A program made the position numbers and the translations under genes. From the NCBI GenBank assembly GCA_017533565.1, contig JAFXHU010000004.1, positions 1-58,526 on the forward strand: DNA of 58,526 bases, written 5' to 3'. The stretch comes from Clostridia bacterium. Lineage in GTDB: Bacteria; Bacillota; Clostridia; Oscillospirales; CAG-272. Positions within the stretch are counted from its first letter, which is position 1, and the number at the start of each line of letters is the position of its first letter. Below, one piece after another: positions 17,065 to 25,715 of the stretch. Under the pieces are notes generated by a model. The model was not told the DNA's origin and ran no database searches. It saw only the letters and a program-made list of their open reading frames with translations.

Positions 17065-17355
17065 TTGAATATGACTCTAAATCCGCTGTTTCTTACGCTA
17101 TCGATAATATGCTTTGCCCTTATACTCGCGCTTGACGTCTTACCGCGCTTTATTTCGGGACACCTTTCGGTGCTACTTTCGCTTTTCGGGGTGGGGCTTC
17201 ATTTGCCGCTTATGCCGCTTATGCTGTTTGCGGGCTTTACGCTTGAATGGCTCGTCCTCGCCTATGCGGCAAGCCTGCTTGCTTTCACCCTTTCGCATTA
17301 TATCCGCTACACGCTCGGTACAAGGCGCGCGGTAGATAAGGAGGACGGGGTATGA
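17065..17355 (+). CDS. Small three-helix membrane protein
   Basis: A 96-residue hydrophobic protein with about three membrane segments (residues 5-25, 32-52 and 57-78) and a short basic then acidic tail. No family recognised. GGAG at 17054-17057 is 7 bases from a TTG (17065) but 13 from the ATG (17071), so the TTG is the likelier start, giving the N-terminus MNMTLNP. The stop overlaps the MBOAT ATG by four bases, so it is probably a small partner of the acyltransferase, comparable in position to DltX in dlt operons, though similarity to DltX is not evident. Confidence 0.75.
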   Translation: MNMTLNPLFLTLSIICFALILALDVLPRFISGHLSVLLSLFGVGLHLPLMPLMLFAGFTLEWLVLAYAASLLAFTLSHYIRYTLGTRRAVDKEDGV

Positions 17356-18806
17356 CCTTTAATTCCTGGGAATTTTTGATATTCTATCCCATAGTTGCCC
17401 TCCTTTATTTCGTCCTGCCGAAAAAGCTTAAATGGCCGATGCTCCTTATCGCGAGCTACTATTTCTACGCCTTTTACCAGGCGGAGCTTTTGTTCCTCAT
17501 CGTCGGCACGACCTTCGTTTCCTGGATTTCCTCCATAATCATAGAGCGCACCGAAAAAAGAGGGGTAAAAAGGCTTATGCTTACACTCACCCTCGTTGTC
17601 TGCCTTGGAGTTTTGTTCCTTTACAAATACTTCAATTTCCTTGCGGGCAGCGTGGTAAGCCTTGTACGCCTTTTCGGCGGACAGACACCCGAGATAGTTT
17701 TAAATCTCGTGCTTCCCGTCGGTATATCCTTCTATACCTTTCAAACGCTTTCCTACGTTATCGACGTATATCGCGGGGATATAAAAACCGAGCGCAATTT
17801 CTTCTTTTACGCGCTTTTCGTGTCCTTCTTTCCACAGCTGGTTGCAGGACCTATCGAGCGTCCGAGTAACCTTATCCCCCAGCTAAAGGAATCGCACGAA
17901 TGGTCGGGCGAAAACGCCGTAAAGGGCGCAAAGCATATGCTCGTCGGCTTTTTCAAAAAAATCGTTGTTGCCGACCTTATCTCGGTTTACGTGAATGCAG
18001 TTTACAATGACGTAGAGAGCGCAACCGCCCTCGGCGTAATTATCGCAACCGCCCTTTTTGCGGTGCAAATTTACTGCGACTTTTCGGGCTACACCGACAT
18101 TGCGATAGGCTGTGCGCGAATTATGGGCATACGCCTTATGAAAAACTTCGACCACCCCTATACCGCCACCTCAATAAAGGAGTTTTGGGGCAGGTGGCAT
18201 ATCTCGCTTTCCACCTGGTTTCGCGACTATCTTTACATACCCCTCGGAGGCAACCGCTGCAAAAAATACCGCCACCTTCTGAACCTTATGATTGTGTTTA
18301 CCGTTTCGGGTCTGTGGCACGGGGCGGCGTGGACCTACGTTATTTGGGGCGCGCTTCACGGAATATACCAAATCGTCGGCAACCTTACCGTAAAGCGTCG
18401 CAATTCGCTTATTTCCAAAATCGGACTTTCCCCCGCGCATCCCGCTGTCATTCGGGGACGAAGGGTTATTACCTTCCTTCTCGTTGATTTTGCTTGGCTG
18501 TTTTTCCGCGCAAACTCTATCGGCGAGGCGGGCATTCTCCTTAAAAAGCTCTTTACGGGCGGCTGGAGCATCGGCACAACGCTCGATGCTATGGGACTTA
18601 CCCCCGTGATGATTTTGCTCACCGTTTTTACGCTTGCAACGCTTATAATGATAGACAAAATGCTGACGCACGGGGACGAGGAGGACGGCGGCTACGTCCT
18701 TACCAAAAACGGCGGCTTCGTTCTTTATCTCTTCGTTATAATGCTCGCTTGGCTTCTCCTTCTTTCAAAGGATATGGCAAGCACGTTTATCTATTTCCAA
18801 TTCTGA
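17352..18806 (+). CDS. MBOAT family O-acyltransferase (AlgI/DltB-like)
   Basis: A 484-residue polytopic membrane protein of the membrane-bound O-acyltransferase family, moving acyl (usually acetyl) groups across the membrane onto an extracellular polymer. About ten membrane segments are visible. Key motifs are YFVLPKKLKW, the conserved KEFWGRWHISLSTWFRDYLY (about 276-295), and the catalytic histidine in SGLWHGAAW (about 321). LNLVLPVGISFYTFQTLSYVIDVYRGD is typical of AlgI-like members. Overlaps the small membrane gene upstream and is followed 12 bp later by an SGNH partner, the classic two-component arrangement. The acceptor polymer is unknown. Confidence 0.92.
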   Translation: MTFNSWEFLIFYPIVALLYFVLPKKLKWPMLLIASYYFYAFYQAELLFLIVGTTFVSWISSIIIERTEKRGVKRLMLTLTLVVCLGVLFLYKYFNFLAGSVVSLVRLFGGQTPEIVLNLVLPVGISFYTFQTLSYVIDVYRGDIKTERNFFFYALFVSFFPQLVAGPIERPSNLIPQLKESHEWSGENAVKGAKHMLVGFFKKIVVADLISVYVNAVYNDVESATALGVIIATALFAVQIYCDFSGYTDIAIGCARIMGIRLMKNFDHPYTATSIKEFWGRWHISLSTWFRDYLYIPLGGNRCKKYRHLLNLMIVFTVSGLWHGAAWTYVIWGALHGIYQIVGNLTVKRRNSLISKIGLSPAHPAVIRGRRVITFLLVDFAWLFFRANSIGEAGILLKKLFTGGWSIGTTLDAMGLTPVMILLTVFTLATLIMIDKMLTHGDEEDGGYVLTKNGGFVLYLFVIMLAWLLLLSKDMASTFIYFQF

Positions 18807-18818
18807 CGGGAGGGCTAT

Positions 18819-20285
18819 ATGAAAAAAACGAAAACAATAATATCCGTTATTGCCGCTCTCCTTGCGATAGTATTGCCCTTTCTTTCGGTAGTAACCGTGG
18901 TTTTGGCAATCCCGCCGCAATACTCCGATTCCTTTACGGGCGCGCTTAACGAAAAGTACGACCGTCTCCACTCTATAAAGGAGGACAAGATTGTGGTTGT
19001 CGGCGGCTCGTCGGTTGCATTCGGTCTTGACAGCGAGGCGCTTGAGAGATACACGGGTATGCCCGTTGTCAATTTCGGTCTTTACGCCGCCCTCGGTACG
19101 AAGCTTATGCTCGACCTCTCGGACCGCGGTATTAAAAAGGGCGACATAGTGGTGATTGCTCCCGAGCTTGACCCCCAAACGCTCTCTATGTATTTCAATA
19201 GCCGCACCACTCTTGAGGCTATTGACGACGACTACCGTATGATGCTTGATATCGGCTTTGACAGCTGGTTTAACCTTTTCGGCGGTATGTGGAGCTTTGC
19301 GGGAAGAAAGCTTGCGCTTTCAAAATCCACCGACCCCCAAATTCTCGACCCCGTGTATAATTCGGCAAACCTCAACGAATACGGCGACGTCTGCCTTCCT
19401 CGCCCCGAAAACACGATGGCGAAATATCACGACCCGAATACCCCCGTCAATCTGTCGGTTGATATGCTCGGCGACGGCTTTGACGAATTTTGCGATTACC
19501 TGAACAAATACATCGCAAAGCTGAAATTAAAGGGCGCGGAGGTTTATTTCTCCTTTTGCCCCATAAACGAAATGTCGCTCACCAACAACACCACCGCAGA
19601 AACGAGGGCGGAGCTTGTCGATTACTTGAAGGAAAATATCAACTGCGAATTTATAAGCGAGCTTGACGATTATATTCTCGAGGCGGGATATTTCTTTGAT
19701 ACGAATTTTCACCTTAACGATGCGGGAGCTGACGTCCGCACCGCAAGGCTCGCTCGCGACCTGCGTAACGCATCCGAGCGTGTTGACGTAACCGCTATCA
19801 TAAAGGCGGAGCCGAGCGCACCCGCCCTTCCCGAGGCTGAAATACGATACGTCGGAGCTGACGACCCGAATGCAAAATACTTTACCTACTCGGTATTTAC
19901 CGACGAGGGCGCGTACAAGGGCGCATACGTCATAACCGGACTTACCGAGCTTGGAAGGGAGCAAAAAACGCTGACCCTCCCGCTTGGCGCGGACGGCTTA
20001 AAGGTTGTGTTTGTGGGTGCTTCTGCATTTGCGGACTGCTCTGCAACCACGCTTATATTGCCAAAGGGTACGAATATTATGCTGTTTGAAAACGGAGCGT
20101 TTCTTGATTCGGGCTTTACCGAAATGTATATGTATGACAGCAATTTTCCCTATATCGCACCACCCGCCGACTTCTACGGCGTGGATGCGGGCTTTGCAGT
20201 GCATATTCCGCGCGGAATGAACGAATCGGGGCTTTACGAATGGTCGCAAAGGGGACTTTACTTCATATACGACCTTGACGCTTGA
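18819..20285 (+). CDS. Membrane-anchored SGNH-like protein with C-terminal LRR
   Basis: A 488-residue protein with an N-terminal membrane segment (about 7-30) and an extracytoplasmic SGNH/DltD-like domain: VVVGGSSVAFG (Ser about 62), VNFGLYAALG, VYFSFCP and DTNFHLNDAG (about 294). The C-terminal third (about 340-488) contains a degenerate BspA-like leucine-rich repeat (VGASAFADCSATTLILP, FENGAFLDSGFTEMYM). It shares GSS, VNFG, YFSFCP and FHLND signatures with the lipoprotein at 14639-17005 but has the repeat after rather than before the SGNH domain. Probably accepts acyl groups from the MBOAT. GGGAGGG precedes the ATG. Confidence 0.78.
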   Translation: MKKTKTIISVIAALLAIVLPFLSVVTVVLAIPPQYSDSFTGALNEKYDRLHSIKEDKIVVVGGSSVAFGLDSEALERYTGMPVVNFGLYAALGTKLMLDLSDRGIKKGDIVVIAPELDPQTLSMYFNSRTTLEAIDDDYRMMLDIGFDSWFNLFGGMWSFAGRKLALSKSTDPQILDPVYNSANLNEYGDVCLPRPENTMAKYHDPNTPVNLSVDMLGDGFDEFCDYLNKYIAKLKLKGAEVYFSFCPINEMSLTNNTTAETRAELVDYLKENINCEFISELDDYILEAGYFFDTNFHLNDAGADVRTARLARDLRNASERVDVTAIIKAEPSAPALPEAEIRYVGADDPNAKYFTYSVFTDEGAYKGAYVITGLTELGREQKTLTLPLGADGLKVVFVGASAFADCSATTLILPKGTNIMLFENGAFLDSGFTEMYMYDSNFPYIAPPADFYGVDAGFAVHIPRGMNESGLYEWSQRGLYFIYDLDA

Positions 20286-20347
20286 TTTATTTTACGCACC
20301 TCACCAATAAACGAAGTAAGCGGTTTCGGCTTTTAAAAGGAGAAAAA

Positions 20348-22309
20348 ATGAAAAACCTTGAAAATGCAAAATGGATATGGGCAACCGATACGCCCGAGTG
20401 CGACGAGCACGCCGAGTTTTACGAGGAAATTGAGCTTTATGGAAAAAAAGCCAGCATTTTTATCAGCGCGGACAGCAACTACGCAATTTACGTAAACGGA
20501 GAGCTTGCCGCCTTTGGACAGTATGCGGACTACCCGTACGATAAGGTATATGACGAGAGGGACATCTCCGCCTTTATCCGAAAGGGGAAAAACTCAATCG
20601 CAATTCACGTCTGGTATTACGGAATTGCTACTGCCTCCACCTATTACCCGGGAAGGGCGGGAGTTATATATTCGGTATTCTCCGACGGGGTCAACGTATG
20701 CAATTCCTCCGCGGCTACCCTCTCGCGCTTAAGCCCCGCATACCGCCAGCACGCAAAAAAGATTATAACGAGCCAGCTCGGTCTTTCCTTCGAGTACGAT
20801 GCAAAGCTCTCCGATGCCTGGGAGTATGGCAAGGTGTCGCCCGAGCATCCCTTTTCCGCCTCGTTTGAGGTGGAAATAAGCTCACCGTTAAGAGCGCGCA
20901 CCTGCCTTCCCGTGCAGCTTGGAAAAACGGTGAAGGGAAAGCGTGTTTCACGCAAAATGTGTACCCCCGTGTCAAAAAACGGTATGATTTTCGACCTCGG
21001 CTGCGAGTGTGTCGGCTTTATAACGCTAAAGCTTGTGAGTGCCGCTGAGCAAAAAATTGTCGTTGCCTTTGGCGAGCATATAGAGGACGGGCACGTGAGG
21101 CGGGACGTCGGCGGCAGAGATTTTTCCTTCGTTTACCATACGATAAGCGGAGGCTGCTATTTTATGAATCCCCACCGCCGCTTCGGCTGTCGGTATATAG
21201 AGCTTATACCGGAGGAAAAAATAGAGAGCGTATCCGTCGGAGTTTGTAACACGGTTTATCCCGTCAACGTTTTGCCCGCACCGCGCTCGCTCACTTACGC
21301 GCAAAGGAGAATATACGATGCCTGCGTACACACGCTCGTGTGCTGTATGCACGAGCATTACGAGGATTGCCCGTGGCGCGAGCAGGCGCTCTACACGATG
21401 GACAGCCGAAATCAAATGCTTGCGGGCTATTACGCCTTTGGCGAAAGGCTTTTTCCGAAGGCAAACCTTGAGCTTATTGCTCGCGACAACCGCCCCGACG
21501 GTATGCTTTCGATATGCTATCCGATTTTGCGCGACCTCGTAATACCGTCGTTTTCTATGCACTTTATCACACAGTGCGAGGAATATCTTACCTATACGGG
21601 CGACCTTGATTTTATAAGAGAAATTTACCCCAAAATGAAGAGCGTTTTGTCTGTTTTTATTTCCAAAATCGGTGAAAACGGACTCGTACCGCCACTTGCG
21701 GGAAAGGGGAAATGGAATTTCTACGAGTGGCAGCCGGGGCTTGACGGAAGAGATCCCCTCGGGCACGGCTATACCTCGGAGGGGCTGGAGGCGGATATAA
21801 TCCTCAACGGACTTCTCTCTATTGCGCTTGGAAAAATATCGCGTATAGAGGACGCACTCGGAATAAAGAGCGATGCACTTGCCCTTCGCGATAGGCTAAA
21901 TACCGTAATCAACTCCGCGTTTTACGATAAGGAGCGCGGAATATATAAAAACCGCGCGTCAAGTCCGGATGCATCAAGGCTCGGAAACGCGATTGCCATA
22001 CTCTCGGGCGCGGCGGGAGAGGATGTCCGTCCCGTAGTAGCGGAGGCTATCGTCAACGGAAATATGACCGAGGCATCGCTTTCTATGATGTGCTTCGTAT
22101 ATGACGCACTCCTCCTTGTCGATAGAGAAAAATACGCCCCATACGTCATTTCGGATATAGAGCGCATATATACCCCGATGCTTCTTATAGGTAACAACAC
22201 CGTTTGGGAAACCGTCCTCGGTGCGCCCGATTTTGACAATGCGGGAAGCCTTTGTCACGGCTGGAGCGCTATGCCAATATACTATTACCATACACTTTTG
22301 GGAGATTGA
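20348..22309 (+). CDS. Alpha-L-rhamnosidase-like, GH78
   Basis: A 653-residue protein without a signal peptide, hence cytoplasmic. N-terminal beta domain (about 20-110) with ISADSNYAIYVNGELAAFGQ and YDERDISAFIRKGKNSIAIHVW, typical of GH78 N-terminal domains. The (alpha/alpha)6 barrel follows; EDCPWREQALYTMDSR (about 340) corresponds to the conserved DCPxRDE catalytic region of GH78. Shorter than many GH78 enzymes (about 900-1000 residues). ATG 20348 has AAAAGGAG upstream. It is one base apart from a second GH78-like gene, so the pair is coupled. Substrate may be a rhamnoside or related deoxysugar. Confidence 0.82.
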   Translation: MKNLENAKWIWATDTPECDEHAEFYEEIELYGKKASIFISADSNYAIYVNGELAAFGQYADYPYDKVYDERDISAFIRKGKNSIAIHVWYYGIATASTYYPGRAGVIYSVFSDGVNVCNSSAATLSRLSPAYRQHAKKIITSQLGLSFEYDAKLSDAWEYGKVSPEHPFSASFEVEISSPLRARTCLPVQLGKTVKGKRVSRKMCTPVSKNGMIFDLGCECVGFITLKLVSAAEQKIVVAFGEHIEDGHVRRDVGGRDFSFVYHTISGGCYFMNPHRRFGCRYIELIPEEKIESVSVGVCNTVYPVNVLPAPRSLTYAQRRIYDACVHTLVCCMHEHYEDCPWREQALYTMDSRNQMLAGYYAFGERLFPKANLELIARDNRPDGMLSICYPILRDLVIPSFSMHFITQCEEYLTYTGDLDFIREIYPKMKSVLSVFISKIGENGLVPPLAGKGKWNFYEWQPGLDGRDPLGHGYTSEGLEADIILNGLLSIALGKISRIEDALGIKSDALALRDRLNTVINSAFYDKERGIYKNRASSPDASRLGNAIAILSGAAGEDVRPVVAEAIVNGNMTEASLSMMCFVYDALLLVDREKYAPYVISDIERIYTPMLLIGNNTVWETVLGAPDFDNAGSLCHGWSAMPIYYYHTLLGD

Positions 22310-22310
22310 A

Positions 22311-24332
22311 ATGGAGCAGACCCACGCATTTTTGGGAAAATGGATAACGGACGGCGAATTTGCCGAGCTTTTGCCGCGTAACGTCTTTCACAGACAAAAG
22401 GATGAGCTTGTCCTGCCCGAGGAGCATCTTAATGCTCACGTGCTTTTTCGCGGTGAATTTACCCTTGAAAATTTGACACGCCCCGCCGCTATCTACATAA
22501 GCGCGGACGATTATTACAAGCTTTACGTTAACGGAAGGCTCGTTTGTATGGGACCTGCGCTTGCCTATCATTCGCGCTACGGCTATAATACCGTAGATGT
22601 AAGCAATTATTTACAAATTGGCAAAAATACGGTTGCCGTGCATACGCTTTACCAGGGGCTTATCAACCGCGTTTGGCAAAGCGGCGATTTCCGACACGGC
22701 TTGATTTTCGACCTTTTCGTAGGGGAGGAGTGCGTCCTGAAAAGCGACGGGTCTATACTCACCGCGCGGCACACCGCCTATACCCCGACGGGAAGATGCG
22801 GCTACGATACCCAATTCCTCGAAAGGTACGACAGCCGCGAGGAAATATGTAATTTTGCCTCTGCGGATTACGACTGCACCCACTGGGAAGGGGCGCGTCT
22901 TGCACTCTATGCCGACCACACCCTGATACCGCAGGAAACGAAAATGCTTGATTTTGAGCAGCTCGAGCCAAAATTCGTAAGGCGGACGGAAAGAGGCTTC
23001 GTATATGATTTCGGAGAAATTTACGTCGGCTATCTGCTCGTCAGCGCCCGCGGAAAAAGCGGGGATACCGTCACCGTAAGGTGCGCACAGGAGCTGTGCG
23101 AGGACGGCTCGCTCCGTTACGCGCTTCGCGCAAATTGCGAGTATTCGGAGGAATGGATTTTGTCGGGTGCAAAGGATACGCTCGACCAGTTTGATTACAA
23201 ATCCTTCCGATACGCGGAGCTTATAATTCCCGACGGCACGGAAATTTTGTCCTGCGCGCTCCTTGCGCGGCATTATCCCTTTACCCTTTGCACTCGCTTA
23301 AAGCCGAAATACGAAAATAACGAAAAAATCAAAAAGGTGTGGCGGCTTGCCGTCAATTCGCAAAAATACGGGGCACAGGAGGCAATCCTCGACTGTATGG
23401 AGCGCGAAAAGGGCTTTTACGTCGGCGACGCCTGCTACACCGTGCTTGCACACTCAATTCTGACGGGAGAGGACGGCATAGCAAGAAAGCTTATAAACGA
23501 CGCCTTTCACTCCACCTTTATAACCGACACTACGGTAATCTGCCTCGGCTGCTCTTTTATGCAGGAGATTGCCGAATATCCCCTGATGCTCGTTCAATTC
23601 ATTATTTGGCATTACCGCCTTTTTGGCGACAGAGAATACCTTTCACAGGTGTATCCAAAGGCTGTGAAGCTTGTTGAGGCATACCGCCGCGAATATGAAA
23701 ACGCGGAGCATCTCGTTTTGGTATATGATAAATGGTCGGTGGTTGAATGGCCGCCGAATTACCGCGACGGATATGACGTTGACCTCTCGCAGGGGCATAG
23801 CTGCCGCACCGTGCATATCTCGGATTTCGCCTATTACGTAGAGGCGGTGCATACCCTCAACCTTATGGCGCGCATTCTCGGCTTGCCCGATTATCGCGAC
23901 GAGTCGGTGCTGCGCTCCGCGTTTAACTCCGCCTTCTACGATAGCGAAAAGGGAATGTACCGCGACAGCAACGAAACCGAGCATATATCAATCGTCGGCA
24001 ACGTTTTTCCCTACGCCTTTGGGCTTTGCGACGACGCGCGCTTTTATGAAAATATGGAGGACTTGGTCGAAAAGCGCGGTATTTCCGCCCTTTCGCTCTT
24101 TACCTCCTTCCCCCTGCTTATGGGGCTTGTAAGACGTAAAAATTACGACATTCTTGAAAGACAGCTTCTTGACGATGGGGCGTGGCTGCGAATTATCTCG
24201 GAGGATAGCTACACCACGTTTGAGGGGTGGGGAAGGGAGTGTAAATGGAATACCTCCCTCTTTCATATGACGATGTCCGACGTCTCCGTGTTTCTTGCGG
24301 ATATCGATACCGACGCGCTTTTTGAGCGTTGA
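22311..24332 (+). CDS. Alpha-L-rhamnosidase-like, GH78 (second copy)
   Basis: A 673-residue cytoplasmic protein related to the gene upstream. Domains: beta-sandwich with ISADDYYKLYVNGRLVCMGP and VDVSNYLQIGKNTVAVHT (about 60-115), another beta domain, then the (alpha/alpha)6 barrel with DCMEREKGFYVGDA (about 360) in place of DCPxRDE..TGDA, and KWSVVEWPPNYRDGYD. The start ATG 22311 follows the previous stop by one base, with GGGAGA upstream. A 16-of-18 match to the palindrome family lies within it (22598-22615), coded with a TTA codon that is otherwise rare here. Confidence 0.82.
   Translation: MEQTHAFLGKWITDGEFAELLPRNVFHRQKDELVLPEEHLNAHVLFRGEFTLENLTRPAAIYISADDYYKLYVNGRLVCMGPALAYHSRYGYNTVDVSNYLQIGKNTVAVHTLYQGLINRVWQSGDFRHGLIFDLFVGEECVLKSDGSILTARHTAYTPTGRCGYDTQFLERYDSREEICNFASADYDCTHWEGARLALYADHTLIPQETKMLDFEQLEPKFVRRTERGFVYDFGEIYVGYLLVSARGKSGDTVTVRCAQELCEDGSLRYALRANCEYSEEWILSGAKDTLDQFDYKSFRYAELIIPDGTEILSCALLARHYPFTLCTRLKPKYENNEKIKKVWRLAVNSQKYGAQEAILDCMEREKGFYVGDACYTVLAHSILTGEDGIARKLINDAFHSTFITDTTVICLGCSFMQEIAEYPLMLVQFIIWHYRLFGDREYLSQVYPKAVKLVEAYRREYENAEHLVLVYDKWSVVEWPPNYRDGYDVDLSQGHSCRTVHISDFAYYVEAVHTLNLMARILGLPDYRDESVLRSAFNSAFYDSEKGMYRDSNETEHISIVGNVFPYAFGLCDDARFYENMEDLVEKRGISALSLFTSFPLLMGLVRRKNYDILERQLLDDGAWLRIISEDSYTTFEGWGRECKWNTSLFHMTMSDVSVFLADIDTDALFER
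22598..22615. repeat. Palindrome-family copy inside the GH78 gene
   Basis: TGTAAGCAATTATTTACA, 16 of 18 positions, inside coding sequence (residues VSNYL). Confidence 0.45.
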
Positions 24333-24442
24333 CCCAAGGTTGAAGTCCGTCACGAAAATGGCGGCAAAGTACTGTGATTTTAAAAAAACGGCATATCCGT
24401 GTTAAATTAAACCGCAAAAACCATAGCGCGGCTTGACAAAAA

Positions 24443-24460
24443 TGTAAACAACTATTTACG
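24443..24460. repeat. Copy of 18-bp palindrome family
   Basis: TGTAAACAACTATTTACG, 15 of 18; it ends within the GGAG ribosome binding site of the aldo/keto reductase gene. The 110 bp before it holds the word CGTGTTAAATTA at about 24402, also seen next to three other copies. Confidence 0.5.
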
Positions 24461-24470
24461 GAGAACAAAT

Positions 24471-25676
24471 ATGGTATATAGGGATTTTCTTGGCGAGCAT
24501 CTTTCCTTGCTTGGCTTTGGCGCGATGCGCCTGCCCACTCTTGAAAACGGAGAAATCGACCGCAAAGGTGCGGAGGATATGATTGCGTGCGCGATAGCGG
24601 AGGGGGTAAACTACTTTGATACCGCTTACCCCTATCACGGCGGAATGAGCGAATGCGTTCTCGGCGAAATTCTTGCCAAATACCCGCGTGAAAGCTTTTA
24701 CCTCGCCGACAAGTTCCCGGGGCATCAGCTTATGAAATGCTACGACCCCGCCGCAATTTTTGAGGAGCAGCTTGAAAAATGCGGAGTTGAATATTTTGAT
24801 TTTTACCTTTTGCACAACGTTTACGAAAGGTCAATGGGAGTATATACCGACCCCGAAATCGGTATTCTCGAATACTTCATCGAGCAAAAGAAAAGGGGAA
24901 GGATAAAGCACCTCGGCTTCTCCACGCACGCCTTGACCGACGGACTTCGCGAATTTCTCGACCTCGCCGGCGAGCATATGGAGTTTTGCCAAATCCAGAT
25001 GAATTACCTTGACTACACCCTCCAGGATGCAAAGGGAAAATACGAGCTTCTTTCCGAAAGGAATATCCCCGTCATAATTATGGAGCCTGTAAGGGGCGGA
25101 AGGCTTGCAAGCCCCTCCTGTGAGGCGGCAAACGCGCTTCTTAAAATGCGCCCCGACGAAAGCCTTGCCTCTTACGCCTTCCGCTGGCTTTTTGACTTTG
25201 ACAATATTGCCGTAATTCTTTCGGGAATGTCGAATACGGAGCAGGTTAGGGATAATATAAAAACCTTCAATTCCTTTGAAAGACTCACCGACACCGAGCG
25301 CGCACTCCTTTGCGCCATTGCCGACGAAATGCTGAATTCTATCCCCTGCACGGGATGCAGGTACTGCACGGACGGCTGTCCTATGGGGCTTGATATACCG
25401 CTGTTTATTTCTACGCTTAACGAGCTTCGTGTGTCAAGCAGCATGAACGCCTCTATGAAGGTTGAGTTTTTACCGGAGGATAAAAAGCCTTCCGCCTGCA
25501 TCGGCTGCGGTGCCTGCTCGTCAATCTGTCCACAAAGCATTGATGTGCCCGCCGCACTTGCGGAGCTTTCAAAAAAGGTTGACGCTATGCCGAAATGGGC
25601 GGATATAAGCCGCGAGCGCGAGGAGGCGGCAGAAAGAATGAAGGCGGCGAAAAACGCGACACGCCCCGCCGATTAA
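24471..25676 (+). CDS. Aldo/keto reductase with C-terminal ferredoxin-like domain
   Basis: A 401-residue cytoplasmic oxidoreductase. The (beta/alpha)8 AKR barrel has LGFGAMRLP, NYFDTAYPYHGG with the catalytic Asp and Tyr (about 49-53), LADKFP with the catalytic Lys, and IKHLGFSTH. The C-terminal part (about 290-360) has two cysteine clusters, CTGCRYCTDGCPMG and CIGCGACSSICPQ, expected to bind two [4Fe-4S] clusters. This fused family is frequent in anaerobes; substrate unknown. The next gene also ends in a ferredoxin-like domain, suggesting a shared redox route. Confidence 0.88.
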   Translation: MVYRDFLGEHLSLLGFGAMRLPTLENGEIDRKGAEDMIACAIAEGVNYFDTAYPYHGGMSECVLGEILAKYPRESFYLADKFPGHQLMKCYDPAAIFEEQLEKCGVEYFDFYLLHNVYERSMGVYTDPEIGILEYFIEQKKRGRIKHLGFSTHALTDGLREFLDLAGEHMEFCQIQMNYLDYTLQDAKGKYELLSERNIPVIIMEPVRGGRLASPSCEAANALLKMRPDESLASYAFRWLFDFDNIAVILSGMSNTEQVRDNIKTFNSFERLTDTERALLCAIADEMLNSIPCTGCRYCTDGCPMGLDIPLFISTLNELRVSSSMNASMKVEFLPEDKKPSACIGCGACSSICPQSIDVPAALAELSKKVDAMPKWADISREREEAAERMKAAKNATRPAD

Positions 25677-25685
25677 CAACAAAAT

Positions 25686-25703
25686 TGTAAATAATTATTT
25701 ACC
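25686..25703. repeat. Copy of 18-bp palindrome family
   Basis: TGTAAATAATTATTTACC, 17 of 18, 10 bp after the upstream stop and just before the CGGAGA of the DUF362 gene. Confidence 0.55.
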
Positions 25704-25715
25704 TCGGAGAATATA

